Both the position numbers and the translations under genes were made by a program. Of a stretch of 64,000 nt of DNA, positions 11,219 to 19,373 are shown in pieces; the stretch's first letter is position 1; the number at the start of each line of letters is the position of its first letter. The notes below the pieces were generated by a model that ran no database searches, had not been told where the DNA came from, and saw nothing but the letters and a program-made list of their open reading frames with translations. The DNA lies in NCBI GenBank assembly GCA_018714445.1, contig DVNK01000041.1, positions 1 through 64,000 on the forward strand, read 5' to 3'. This DNA is from Candidatus Fimadaptatus faecigallinarum (GTDB lineage: Bacteria > Bacillota > Clostridia > Christensenellales > Aristaeellaceae).

Positions 11219-11920
11219 ATGCGCATAATGCTGGTAAATGACGACGGCATAGCCGCGCCTGGCATATGGGCGCTGTACGATGCGTTGAGCAGGGAGCACG
11301 ACCTGATCGTGTGCGCGCCACACAGCCAGTGCAGCGGCTTTTCGCATTCTATAAGCATAACCGGCCAGCTCAAGGTTCACCGGTTCGAGCGCGGCGGGGC
11401 GCAGGCTTACGAGGTGTTTGGCACGCCTGCCGACTGCGCGCTGCTGGGGCTGAACGCGTTGTGCGAGCGGCTGCCGGATCTCGTGATAAGCGGCATAAAC
11501 GACGGCTACAATTCGGCGATGGACGTGCACTATTCGGGCACGATAGGCGCGGCGATAGAGGCGCGGCTGCATGGCGTGCCGGCGCTGGCAGTGTCGACGC
11601 GGCTGGGCAATCGCGACTTTGCGCAGGTGCTGCGTCTGACGCATGAGCTGATGGACATAACGCTTGCCGATGCGAGCGGCAATTGCATTTACAGTCTGAA
11701 CGTGCCGTCGGGCGAGGTGCGGGGACTCAGGCGCGCGCCGTTGGCCGGGAGATTTTGCGACACGCTGTATACAAGGTGTAAAACGGAGGGCGACGATATC
11801 GAGTATTCAGTCAAACACGCCTACTATGCGCCCGATTCGCCCGACCCGCGCAACGACCGCGAACTGCTCAAATGCGGCTTTGCGACCTATACGGCGCTGC
11901 GCTGCGACTGGACCGCATAG
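11219..11920 (+). CDS. surE: 5'/3'-nucleotidase SurE
   Basis: A 233-residue protein starting MRIMLVNDDG, the SurE signature whose paired Asp residues bind the catalytic metal. Further family blocks are CAPHSQCSG near residue 32 and SGINDGYN/YSGTIGAAIEA near residue 90. SurE removes phosphate from nucleoside monophosphates in the cytoplasm and is linked to stationary-phase survival in other bacteria. GAGGTG at 11207-11212 fixes the start at 11219 rather than the ATG at 11213. Ten of its 13 Ile codons are ATA by hand count. Confidence 0.95.
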   Translation: MRIMLVNDDGIAAPGIWALYDALSREHDLIVCAPHSQCSGFSHSISITGQLKVHRFERGGAQAYEVFGTPADCALLGLNALCERLPDLVISGINDGYNSAMDVHYSGTIGAAIEARLHGVPALAVSTRLGNRDFAQVLRLTHELMDITLADASGNCIYSLNVPSGEVRGLRRAPLAGRFCDTLYTRCKTEGDDIEYSVKHAYYAPDSPDPRNDRELLKCGFATYTALRCDWTA

Positions 11921-12033
11921 GCGCGCATATTGCCGTACATGAATAAAGGCGCGCCCAAATGCCAATTCTGGCGCGCACACTGCACACTTCGCGTGAAATT
12001 TGCAGGATTTCATTGAAAACCTTGCCGAATTGC

Positions 12034-12062
12034 TTGCCAAGCGGCGCGCAGCGCGTTATAAT
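12034..12062 (+). promoter_or_regulatory. sigmaA promoter for the RpiR-led run
   Basis: TTGCCA at 12034-12039 and TATAAT at 12057-12062 with a 17-base spacer, about 90 bases before the start at 12151. Confidence 0.75.
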
Positions 12063-12150
12063 AGAGCAAGCACGGCAGGTTTTAGCCGGAATTCATGCGC
12101 GCACGCCGCCGTTTCGGGTGCGCGTCAAATTGCCGCAAGGAGACAGGAGT

Positions 12151-13017
12151 ATGCAGGAATCGCAGGAACTGATAAAACGACTCAATCAATCCGGGCGCAA
12201 GTTGTCCAAGAGCCATAAGCGCATAGCTGAATACATAGTGGCGCACTACGACAAGGCGGCGTTCATGACGGCGTCAAAGTTGGGCGAATACGTGGGCGTG
12301 AGCGAATCGACTGTGGTGCGGTTTGCGGACGCGTTGGGCTATGAGGGCTATCCGCAGCTGCAAAAGGCGCTTCAGGAGCTGATACGGCACAGGCTCACGA
12401 CTTCGCAGCGCTTTGAAATGTCGGCCGAAATGCCCCAGTCGATGGTGCTCAGCCGCGTGCTCAAGGCCGATATGCAGAACATACGCAATACGCTTGACAT
12501 AAACGGCGAGCAGATGTTCGACAAGGTCGTGGAGCTGATGCGCAACGCCGAGCACATATACATACTGGGATTGCGCTCGAGCGCGCCGCTGGCGGAGTTC
12601 ATGGGGTTTTACATGCGGTTTGTGACGGATCATGTGAGCGTGGTTACGTCGGGCATATCGGACGTGTTCGAGCAGCTGAGCCGCATAGGCGAGAACGACG
12701 TTATGATATGCATATCGTTCCCGCGCTACTCTACGCGCACCGTGGAGGCGATGGAGTTCGCGCACAGCAAGCATGCAAAGCTCGTGGCGATAACCGACGG
12801 GCCGATGTCGCCGCTGCACGCTCTGTCGGATTACTGCCTGATGGCCAAGTCGGACATGGCGTCGTTTGTGGATTCGCTGGCGGCGCCGCTGTCGCTGATA
12901 AACGCGCTGCTGGTGGCGATGGGTCTGAGCAAGCGCGAGGAGGTCGCGCAGCGGCTGCAGATGCTCGAGGAAATCTGGGACAATTACAACGTGTTCCTGG
13001 GCCGCGACAAGGCGTAG
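12151..13017 (+). CDS. MurR/RpiR family transcriptional regulator
   Basis: A 288-residue protein with an N-terminal RpiR helix-turn-helix (KSHKRIAEYIV, then ASKLGEYVGVSESTVVRFADALGYEGYPQL, residues about 15-65) and a C-terminal SIS domain (about residues 115-250; ILGLRSSAPLAEF and ICISFPRYSTRT blocks) that binds phosphosugars. Such proteins control sugar-phosphate or amino-sugar genes. The ATG at 12151 follows AAGGAG; the frame is open further upstream but without start signals. The next gene begins only 13 bases later, yet encodes a flavoprotein unrelated to sugar use, so the regulator's target is unclear. Confidence 0.92.
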   Translation: MQESQELIKRLNQSGRKLSKSHKRIAEYIVAHYDKAAFMTASKLGEYVGVSESTVVRFADALGYEGYPQLQKALQELIRHRLTTSQRFEMSAEMPQSMVLSRVLKADMQNIRNTLDINGEQMFDKVVELMRNAEHIYILGLRSSAPLAEFMGFYMRFVTDHVSVVTSGISDVFEQLSRIGENDVMICISFPRYSTRTVEAMEFAHSKHAKLVAITDGPMSPLHALSDYCLMAKSDMASFVDSLAAPLSLINALLVAMGLSKREEVAQRLQMLEEIWDNYNVFLGRDKA

Positions 13018-13030
13018 TGGCGGAGGACGT

Positions 13031-14263
13031 ATGATAGGCATAATCGGAGGCGGCGCGTCGGGCATGGCGGCGGCGCTGTACGCTGCGCGCGCGGGCGCGC
13101 ATGTAACGCTGCTTGAGCGCAACGAAAAGCTGGGCAAGAAGATATATATAACCGGCAAGGGCCGCTGCAACCTGACCAACACCGCCGACGGACAGGCGTT
13201 TTTGCGCAATGTACCGCGCAATCCGCGGTTTTTGTATTCGGCGCTGAGCTGTCTGGACAGCGCAGGGCTGGTGGGGCTGATAGAGTCGCTGGGCGTAAAG
13301 ACCAAGGTAGAGCGCGGCGGGCGGGTGTTCCCGGAGTCCGACCACGCCAGCGACATAACTCGCGCATTGGAGCGGGAGTTGCGTCGGCTGGGCGTTGACA
13401 TAGAGCTGAATTCGCGCGTGACGCATGTGCAGGCGGATGGCGGCCGGTGGCGGGTGCTGCTGGACGGCGGGCATGTGCGGGAGTTCGACGCGCTGATAGT
13501 GTGCGCGGGCGGCGCGAGCTATCCGACGACGGGGTCGGACGGGTATGGCGCGCGGGTGTTTGAGGAGCTGGGGCTGAGCGTCAAGCCGCTGTTGCCGGCG
13601 CTGGTGCCGATAGAGACGCAGGAGCAGTGGCCGGGCGTATTGACGGGCATATCGCTCAAAAACGTATCGCTCAAGCTGCTGGGCGCGCGCAAGCCGGCGT
13701 TCTTTGAGCAGGGCGAGATGCTGTTTACCCACTTTGGGATAAGCGGCCCGCTGGCGCTGTCGTGTTCGAGCTATCTGGACGCCGAACCGGCGGGTCAGCA
13801 GCTCAGGCTGGATCTGAAGCCCGCGCTGGACGAGGACACTTTGCTCAGACGGCTGGAGCGCGAGGTCGAAGCCGCGCCCCGGCGGCAGCTCAAGGGCATG
13901 CTGGAGGCGTTGATGCCGCGGGCGATGGCGCCGGTGCTGGCCGAGCAGTCGGGATTTGAGCCGCTGCGGCCGGTCAACCAGCTGAATCAGAAGCAATTGC
14001 GTGCGCTGGCGGCGTATCTGAAGGCGATACCGCTGACGGTCAAGCGCGTGCGCGGGTTTAACGAGGCGATAATCACGCGCGGCGGTCTGGACGTAAAGCA
14101 GCTCAATCCGTCCACGCTGATGGTAAAGGCGCTGCCGGGACTGTTTGCGGCGGGCGAGGCGTTGGACGTGGACGCGCTGACCGGCGGGTTTAACCTGCAG
14201 ATAGCGTTCTCGACGGGCGCGCTGGCGGGCCGCAGCGCGGCGGAGTATGTGAGTGCGCGTTGA
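13031..14263 (+). CDS. HI0933/YhiN-family FAD-dependent oxidoreductase
   Basis: A 410-residue flavoprotein. The N terminus IGIIGGGASGMAAALYAARAG is a dinucleotide-binding fold, followed at residue 35-55 by KLGKKIYITGKGRCNLTN, the hallmark of the HI0933/YhiN (BaiN-like) family. A C-terminal block, GGFNLQIAFSTGALAG, closes the FAD site. The family reduces unknown substrates; one member acts on bile-acid intermediates, but that specificity cannot be assumed. GGAGGA precedes the ATG, 13 bases after the RpiR gene, and the NUDIX gene follows within 20 bases, suggesting co-transcription. Confidence 0.92.
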   Translation: MIGIIGGGASGMAAALYAARAGAHVTLLERNEKLGKKIYITGKGRCNLTNTADGQAFLRNVPRNPRFLYSALSCLDSAGLVGLIESLGVKTKVERGGRVFPESDHASDITRALERELRRLGVDIELNSRVTHVQADGGRWRVLLDGGHVREFDALIVCAGGASYPTTGSDGYGARVFEELGLSVKPLLPALVPIETQEQWPGVLTGISLKNVSLKLLGARKPAFFEQGEMLFTHFGISGPLALSCSSYLDAEPAGQQLRLDLKPALDEDTLLRRLEREVEAAPRRQLKGMLEALMPRAMAPVLAEQSGFEPLRPVNQLNQKQLRALAAYLKAIPLTVKRVRGFNEAIITRGGLDVKQLNPSTLMVKALPGLFAAGEALDVDALTGGFNLQIAFSTGALAGRSAAEYVSAR

Positions 14264-14280
14264 CAGCGCGTGGAGGCCGT

Positions 14281-14805
14281 ATGGAAACTGAGGAGATGCT
14301 TGAGATATTCGATGGCGAGCGCAGACCGCGGGGGTATGCCAAGGCGCGCTCCGAAAATCTGGGGCCGGACGAATACAAGGTCGCGGTGGGCATATGGGTT
14401 GTAGATGCGAACGGCCGGCTGTTAATCACGCGGCGCAGCCTGGACAAGCTCTATGCGCCGGGCAAGTGGGAGAACACCGGCGGCCATATGCGCGCGGGCG
14501 AGGCGCCGGTGGCGGCGGTGATACGCGAGCTGAGCGAGGAGACGGGGCTCAATGCGCGGCCGGAGGACGTGCGCTATCTGGGCACGGCCAAGGTGTGGCC
14601 GTACTTTGGCGACAACTTTGTGACGTACGTGGACGAGGTAGAACCCGAGGTGCGGTTGCAGCCCGGCGAGACGATGGACGCGCGCTGGGTGACGCTCGAC
14701 GAGCTGGACGGCATGATGCGCGCAGGGGAAATGGCCGGGTCAACGTGTTCGCATATGGCGTATTACCGCGAGGCGTTTGAAGCGGCGGTGCGCGCCAGGG
14801 CCTGA
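14281..14805 (+). CDS. NUDIX hydrolase
   Basis: A 174-residue protein with a complete NUDIX box near residues 65-87: GHMRAGE, seven residues, then RELSEETGL. The start (EMLEIFDGERRPRGYA) and the following DEYKVAVGIWVVDANGRLLITRRS resemble NUDIX proteins related to isopentenyl-diphosphate isomerase, but no isomerase activity is implied. It would hydrolyse a nucleoside-diphosphate-linked substrate. GGAGG at 14271-14275 marks the ATG at 14281. Substrate unknown. Confidence 0.92.
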   Translation: METEEMLEIFDGERRPRGYAKARSENLGPDEYKVAVGIWVVDANGRLLITRRSLDKLYAPGKWENTGGHMRAGEAPVAAVIRELSEETGLNARPEDVRYLGTAKVWPYFGDNFVTYVDEVEPEVRLQPGETMDARWVTLDELDGMMRAGEMAGSTCSHMAYYREAFEAAVRARA

Positions 14806-14833
14806 GGCAGAGCTTGCAGTTGGGAGATGGGCT

Positions 14834-15250
14834 ATGGAAAACGTGATGGGTTCGCGGGAGGTCGCGCGCGCGGCGCTGACGATGTGCATGAGCCGTACCC
14901 GCGACGAGGAGTACGAGCGCAAGGCCGAACTGCGCCAGCAGGGCATACTTTCGGCCGCGGTGGATTACGGCGGCGAGTTCATATCATCGATGACGCGTAT
15001 GGTTGAGCGCGTGGTCGTGGCGGCCAAGCGCGAGGGCGTGATCAACGACTCGCATCTGGAGGAAGGCGCGGTCGCAGGGGCGACGCGCGAGGCATTGGTA
15101 CAGGTGATGAACAAGGCCCTGGGGTTGAACGTGGGCGGCAAGCTGGCGATAGCCCGCAACGGCGACCATTTGGCGGTGGCGGTGTTCTTTGGGATAGGGC
15201 TGCTGCACTTAAACGAGGTCGCGGTGGGGCTGGGGCACAGGGTGGTCTAG
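14834..15250 (+). CDS. HutP-family RNA-binding regulator-like protein
   Basis: A 138-residue protein that follows the HutP fold along its length: an N-terminal helical stretch (SREVARAALTMCMSR), a VDYGGEFISSMTRMVERVV core, the AKREGVINDSH region where Bacillus HutP has its metal-binding histidines, and a C-terminal VAVFFGIGLLHLNEVAVGLGH strand block. In Bacillus HutP binds histidine, Mg and RNA to antiterminate the hut operon. Only some of the histidines are kept here and no histidine-use genes are nearby. In other Clostridia, as I recall, such genes also precede cmk. GGGAGA lies before the ATG. Confidence 0.78.
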   Translation: MENVMGSREVARAALTMCMSRTRDEEYERKAELRQQGILSAAVDYGGEFISSMTRMVERVVVAAKREGVINDSHLEEGAVAGATREALVQVMNKALGLNVGGKLAIARNGDHLAVAVFFGIGLLHLNEVAVGLGHRVV

Positions 15251-15354
15251 CAGGTATGCGCGCATGGCAGGGCTTTAAGACGCGCGCCGGTTGGACGGCC
15301 TGCGCCATGGGCGCGTCAACGACCGGGAATATGGCCTGAAAGGTGGAATGGCGC

Positions 15355-16026
15355 ATGGTGATTGCGATAGACGGCCCGTCGGGCGCGGGCAAGTCGGAGA
15401 TATCGCGCCGGCTGGCGGCGCGGCTGGGGATAGCGTATCTGGACACGGGCGCGCTGTACCGCGCAGTGGGCATGAAGGCGTTTGAGGAGGGCGTGTCGCC
15501 GGAGGACGAGGCGGCGCTGAGCGATATGCTCTCAGGCACGGAACTGGACGCGGTTTGCAGCCAGGGCGGCGCGCCGCGGGTGCTGCTGGACGGCCGGGAT
15601 GTTACGGACGAGCTGCGCACGCAGGTCATCGCCGACATGGCTTCGCGGGTATCGGCGCAGGGCGTGGTGCGGGCATGGCTGCTGGACAGGCAGCGCGAGC
15701 TTGCGCGCGCACGCGACGCGATATTGGACGGGCGCGACATAGGGACGCAGGTATTCCCTGACGCGGAGGTCAAGATATACCTCACGGCTTCGGCCGGAGT
15801 GCGGGCACAGCGGCGCATGGAGCAGCTGTGCGCGGCGGGGCGGCCGGCAGAGTATGGCGACGTGCTGCGCGAGGTCAACGAGCGCGACGAGCGCGACATG
15901 AATCGCGCCGTCAGCCCGCTCAGGCGCGCCGAGGATGCGTACTTGATCGATTCGAGCGATATGACGATCGACGAGGTGGTCGATGCGATACTTAACCGCG
16001 TCGCTCAGGCGCGGGCGAGGAGTTGA
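15355..16026 (+). CDS. cmk: Cytidylate kinase
   Basis: A 223-residue protein of normal length. The P-loop GPSGAGKS lies at residues 7-14, followed by YLDTGALYRAV, the CMP-binding region with DGRDV, and a LID region with RGRD-like DGRDIGTQVFPDA and ERDERDMNRAVSPL. It phosphorylates CMP and dCMP with ATP in the cytoplasm. AAAGGTGG at 15339-15346 supports the ATG at 15355. The plsC gene follows after four bases; the order cmk-plsC-ispH-rpsA is common in Clostridia. Confidence 0.96.
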   Translation: MVIAIDGPSGAGKSEISRRLAARLGIAYLDTGALYRAVGMKAFEEGVSPEDEAALSDMLSGTELDAVCSQGGAPRVLLDGRDVTDELRTQVIADMASRVSAQGVVRAWLLDRQRELARARDAILDGRDIGTQVFPDAEVKIYLTASAGVRAQRRMEQLCAAGRPAEYGDVLREVNERDERDMNRAVSPLRRAEDAYLIDSSDMTIDEVVDAILNRVAQARARS

Positions 16027-16030
16027 GCAA

Positions 16031-16615
16031 ATGAGCCGGTTTTACTTTGTGGCGCGCTCGATTGTGAATGTGGTATTGCGCCTGATGTATAGGCCCGTTG
16101 TGTCGGGCAACCCGAAGCTGCCGGACGGCCCGGTGATATTGGTGAGCAATCACATATCCAACTGGGACGTGGTGCTGATGGGCAGCATAGTCGACAGGCA
16201 GATACGCTTCATGGCCAAGAAGGAGCTGTTTGAGTTCAAGCCACTGCATATGTTGATGGACTGGCTGGGCGCATTTCCGGTGGATCGCGGTGGAGCCGAT
16301 GTGAGCGCGATACGCACGGGGCTGTCGATACTGGGCGAAGGCGGCGTGATAGGCATATTCCCGCAGGGCACGCGCGTAAAGGACGACAGCTCGTTTGAGA
16401 TGGCGGGCGGGGCGTCCATGATAGCGCTGCGCTCCAGAGCGCAGATAGTGCCGGTGCACATATCGGGGCCGTACAGGCTGTTCAGGCATGTGCGCATAGC
16501 GTTTGGCGCGCCGTTCACTCCGGTGGGAGCCGGAGCGCGCATAAATCGCGAACTGATAGACGAGGTCAATGCGCAGGTAACCGAGCGCGTGCTGGCGCTG
16601 CGAAACGCGGATTAG
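16031..16615 (+). CDS. plsC: 1-acyl-sn-glycerol-3-phosphate acyltransferase
   Basis: A 194-residue PlsC-family acyltransferase. Motif I is SNHISNWDV (NHX4D), the acceptor-binding block is GAFPVDRGG, and motif III reads FPQGTR, with Gln in place of the usual Glu. It transfers an acyl chain to lysophosphatidic acid at the membrane, making phosphatidic acid. The ATG at 16031 follows GAGGAG and starts just after the cmk stop. The Gln in motif III is a mild departure that does not by itself argue against activity. Confidence 0.93.
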   Translation: MSRFYFVARSIVNVVLRLMYRPVVSGNPKLPDGPVILVSNHISNWDVVLMGSIVDRQIRFMAKKELFEFKPLHMLMDWLGAFPVDRGGADVSAIRTGLSILGEGGVIGIFPQGTRVKDDSSFEMAGGASMIALRSRAQIVPVHISGPYRLFRHVRIAFGAPFTPVGAGARINRELIDEVNAQVTERVLALRNAD

Positions 16616-16764
16616 CAGCGTGATACGCGGCATAACGAAAAATTAATGAACGAATTTTGGCGGTTTTGCAGGATAAGACGGGGTTAAAGGCGAATAGATA
16701 GGGACGGTGCATAAGTTTCGCCGTGCGGGACTGTCCCCGGCGGCGGAAGCTTGGGAGTGATTGG

Positions 16765-18756
16765 GTGAAGGTCATATTGGCCCGAAGCGCGGGTTTCTGC
16801 TTTGGAGTGCGGCGCGCGGTCGAGGCGGTCGAGCGCGAGCTGGCCGCGGGCGAGCGCATATGCACGCTGGGCCGGCTGATGCACAACGATCAGGCGGTGG
16901 GCGAGTTGGAGCGGCGCGGCGCACGGCCGGTGGACACACCCGGCGAGGTGGATACGCGCAAGGTCGCGGTGCGCTCACATGGCGTGCGACCGGAGGTGCT
17001 GCGCGAACTGGAGGCAGCCGGGCATGAAGTGCTTGATCTGACCTGCCCGTTTGTAAAGCGCATACACGAGCTGGTGTCGGAGTATTCCCGTCGAACCGGC
17101 GCGCCGGTCATAGTGGTCGGCAGGCGCACCCATCCCGAGGTGATAGGCATATGCGGCTGGTGCGACAAGAGCTTTGTCGTGTACGATGAAGCCGAGGCTG
17201 CCGCGTTGCCCGATATGCCCCGTGCGCTGCTAGTGGCGCAGACTACCTGCGAGAAAGACAGGTTCCTGCGCGTCAAGGCGGTACTGCAAGCCAGAATACC
17301 GGAGCTGGACAGCCGGAATACGGTCTGTTCGACCTCGAGCGACAGACAGCGCGAGGCGCAGGAGCTGGCCGGGCGTGCGGACATGATGATCGTGGTTGGC
17401 GGCAAAAACAGCGCCAACACGCGTGAATTGTACGACATCTGCCGCGCACGCACTGAGACAATTTGGGTCGAAACCGCGCGTGACCTCCCTGAAAAATGGG
17501 CCGGCCCGTGGGGTATAATCGGCATAACAGCCGGCGCTAGCACGCCGGATGGCACATTTAAGGAGGTTGCTGCACGCATGAACGACATCGAAAAGCAGGA
17601 TAAGAACCTGCAAGCCGCTACACCGGAGACTTCTACCCAGGATTCGGATTTCATGGCCGACATCGAAAAGACGCTGGTACAGATCCACCAGGGTGATATA
17701 ATAAAGGGCAAGGTTGTCCAGATAACTGATGACGAGGTCTGTGTCAATATCGGTTACAAGTCCGATGGTCTGATAAAGAAGTCCGAACTGTGCGACAAGG
17801 ACGTAAAGATCGGCGACGAGATAGAAGTCGAAGTTGACAAGGTCAACGACGGCGAGGGCAATGTAATACTCTCGCAGAAGAACATAGTCAACCGCCGCAA
17901 CTGGGAGGCCATAGTCGCCAAGTTTGAGGCGGGCGAATATGTGGACGCCATCGGCAAGAAGGCCGTTAAGGGCGGCCTGATCGCCTCTGTCATGGGCATT
18001 GAGGCGTTCATACCCGCGTCTCACCTGAGCCAGCGCTACGTCGAGAAGATCGAGGACTTCGTCGGCAAGGAGATGAAGCTCAAGATCATCGAGATCGACG
18101 ACAAGAAAAAGCGCATAGTCGCTTCCCGCAAGGAAGTGCTGGCTGCTGAAGAGGCCAAGCGCAAGGCCGAGATCTGGGACAAGCTGGTTGAGGGCACTGT
18201 CGTCAACGGCATAGTGCGCAGGCTTACCGATTTCGGCGCGTTCGTCGACATCGGCGGCGTGGACGGCCTGGTACATGTGACCGACCTGAGCTGGGGCCGC
18301 GTAAAGCATCCCAGCGACGTGGTGTCCATCGGCCAGGAGATACCGGTCAAGATACAGTCGCTGGATCGTGAGCGCGAGCGCATATCGCTGAGCTACAAGG
18401 CGACGCAGCCCAAGCCCTGGGACGTGGCGGGCGAGAAGTACATCGTCGGCTCTGTCGTAGAGGGCAAGGTAGTGCGCATAACGACGTTCGGCGCGTTTGT
18501 CGAGCTGGAGCCCGGTCTGGATGGCCTGGTGCACATCTCGCAGTGCGCTGTGACCCGCATAGCCAAGGTCGAGGACGCGGTGCAGGTCGGCCAGATCGTG
18601 CGCGTGAAGGTGCTCGACGTCAACACCGAAGCCAAGCGCATCAGCCTGAGCATCCGTGCGGTGCTTGAGGACGAGGCGTTTGACGGCGTGGGCGACGGCG
18701 CTGCGGATTCGCTGGGCGATGAGTTCGCAATCGGCGATGAGGACGAGAACAACTAA
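16765..18756 (+). CDS. ispH: HMBPP reductase fused to ribosomal protein S1
   Basis: A 663-residue fusion. Residues 1 to about 270 are IspH, with the three [4Fe-4S] cysteines in AGFCFGVRRA, DLTCPFV and TVCSTSSDRQ; it makes IPP and DMAPP in the last step of the MEP pathway. From about residue 300 four S1 RNA-binding repeats follow, the last two clearest (LTDFGAFVDIGGVDGLVHV and ITTFGAFVELEPGLDGLVHI). Such fusions are known in Clostridia. The start is GTG at 16765 with GGGAG upstream. At 17560-17567 an internal AAGGAGGT precedes an in-frame ATG at 17578, which may allow separate S1 synthesis. Ile codon use shifts from mostly ATA to mostly ATC after that point. Confidence 0.96.
   Translation: MKVILARSAGFCFGVRRAVEAVERELAAGERICTLGRLMHNDQAVGELERRGARPVDTPGEVDTRKVAVRSHGVRPEVLRELEAAGHEVLDLTCPFVKRIHELVSEYSRRTGAPVIVVGRRTHPEVIGICGWCDKSFVVYDEAEAAALPDMPRALLVAQTTCEKDRFLRVKAVLQARIPELDSRNTVCSTSSDRQREAQELAGRADMMIVVGGKNSANTRELYDICRARTETIWVETARDLPEKWAGPWGIIGITAGASTPDGTFKEVAARMNDIEKQDKNLQAATPETSTQDSDFMADIEKTLVQIHQGDIIKGKVVQITDDEVCVNIGYKSDGLIKKSELCDKDVKIGDEIEVEVDKVNDGEGNVILSQKNIVNRRNWEAIVAKFEAGEYVDAIGKKAVKGGLIASVMGIEAFIPASHLSQRYVEKIEDFVGKEMKLKIIEIDDKKKRIVASRKEVLAAEEAKRKAEIWDKLVEGTVVNGIVRRLTDFGAFVDIGGVDGLVHVTDLSWGRVKHPSDVVSIGQEIPVKIQSLDRERERISLSYKATQPKPWDVAGEKYIVGSVVEGKVVRITTFGAFVELEPGLDGLVHISQCAVTRIAKVEDAVQVGQIVRVKVLDVNTEAKRISLSIRAVLEDEAFDGVGDGAADSLGDEFAIGDEDENN
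17560..17580 (+). promoter_or_regulatory. Possible internal ribosome-binding site at the IspH-S1 junction
   Basis: AAGGAGGT inside the ispH-rpsA frame lies 11 bases before an in-frame ATG whose product would begin MNDIEKQ and contain all four S1 repeats. The motif encodes Lys-Glu-Val, which is common at this place in IspH, so coincidence is possible. Confidence 0.45.
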
Positions 18757-18773
18757 GCAAGGCAATTTGCCGT

Positions 18774-18803
18774 GGGCTGCTGAGATGATCGGCAGCCCTT
18801 TGT
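18774..18803 (+). terminator. Possible terminator after ispH-rpsA
   Basis: A 7-bp stem, GGGCTGC (18774-18780) with GCAGCCC (18792-18798), is followed by TTTGTC. The T-run is short. Confidence 0.5.
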
Positions 18804-18856
18804 CATATACATTGAAGTGACGGCGCGGATGCGGCACCGGTATGGCTGAATTGCGG

Positions 18857-19130
18857 ACAGGACGCGGTTGGATTGCAGGCGCGGCGCTGGCGGGAATCGA
18901 CAGCGACGCCTGCAATATGAGTTATGCACGCAAAGCGTGTATGGCTAAAGGCAGAAGCGGCGCCGGCAAGTCCAGGCTGTCTATGCCAGGCGAGGGTGCT
19001 GGATTGCAGGCGTGGTACTGACAGCAATCAAACGCGGATGCAATGCGGGTGCAATTTGGGCGCAAATTCGGGCATGACTGAATCGCAAGTCCAATGCTGG
19101 TTGCGCCGAATTGCGGACGGGGTGTCGCCG
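18857..19130. repeat. Diverged direct and inverted repeats
   Basis: GGATTGCAGGCG occurs at 18870 and 19001, and TGCGGACAGGACG-like text at 18852 recurs as TGCGGACGGGGTG at about 19112. A 10-bp inverted repeat, ATTGCAGGCG (18872-18881) with CGCCTGCAAT (18907-18916), lies in the first copy. No gene is supported in 18757-19373. Confidence 0.45.
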
Positions 19131-19373
19131 GGACAGAGCGGCGGGCGCAGTTGATGCCAGATTGCGTGGGCAGGCGCGTTCATGGCCAAGCTGCGCTGAC
19201 TGCGCGGCGCACAGTCGCGCGCTTGTACCAGCACGGGCGTGCCACGCATGAGCACAGAGCGGGCAAGGGCTGCCCGACAATGTGGTTTGGTCTTCCGCAA
19301 TGCGCCTTGCGCATATATCCGCCGGACAATATATCCGCCCGCGGCGCGACTGCGGGCGTCGAGGAGGTAATTG

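Noticed and set aside
12731-13996. A 421-residue open frame opposite the RpiR and YhiN genes
   Set aside because: Antisense shadow in GC-rich DNA covering the ends of two well-supported genes.
17230-18915. A 561-residue open frame opposite ispH-rpsA
   Set aside because: Antisense shadow of a clear gene; odd composition rich in Leu, Asp, Val and Tyr and no domain.
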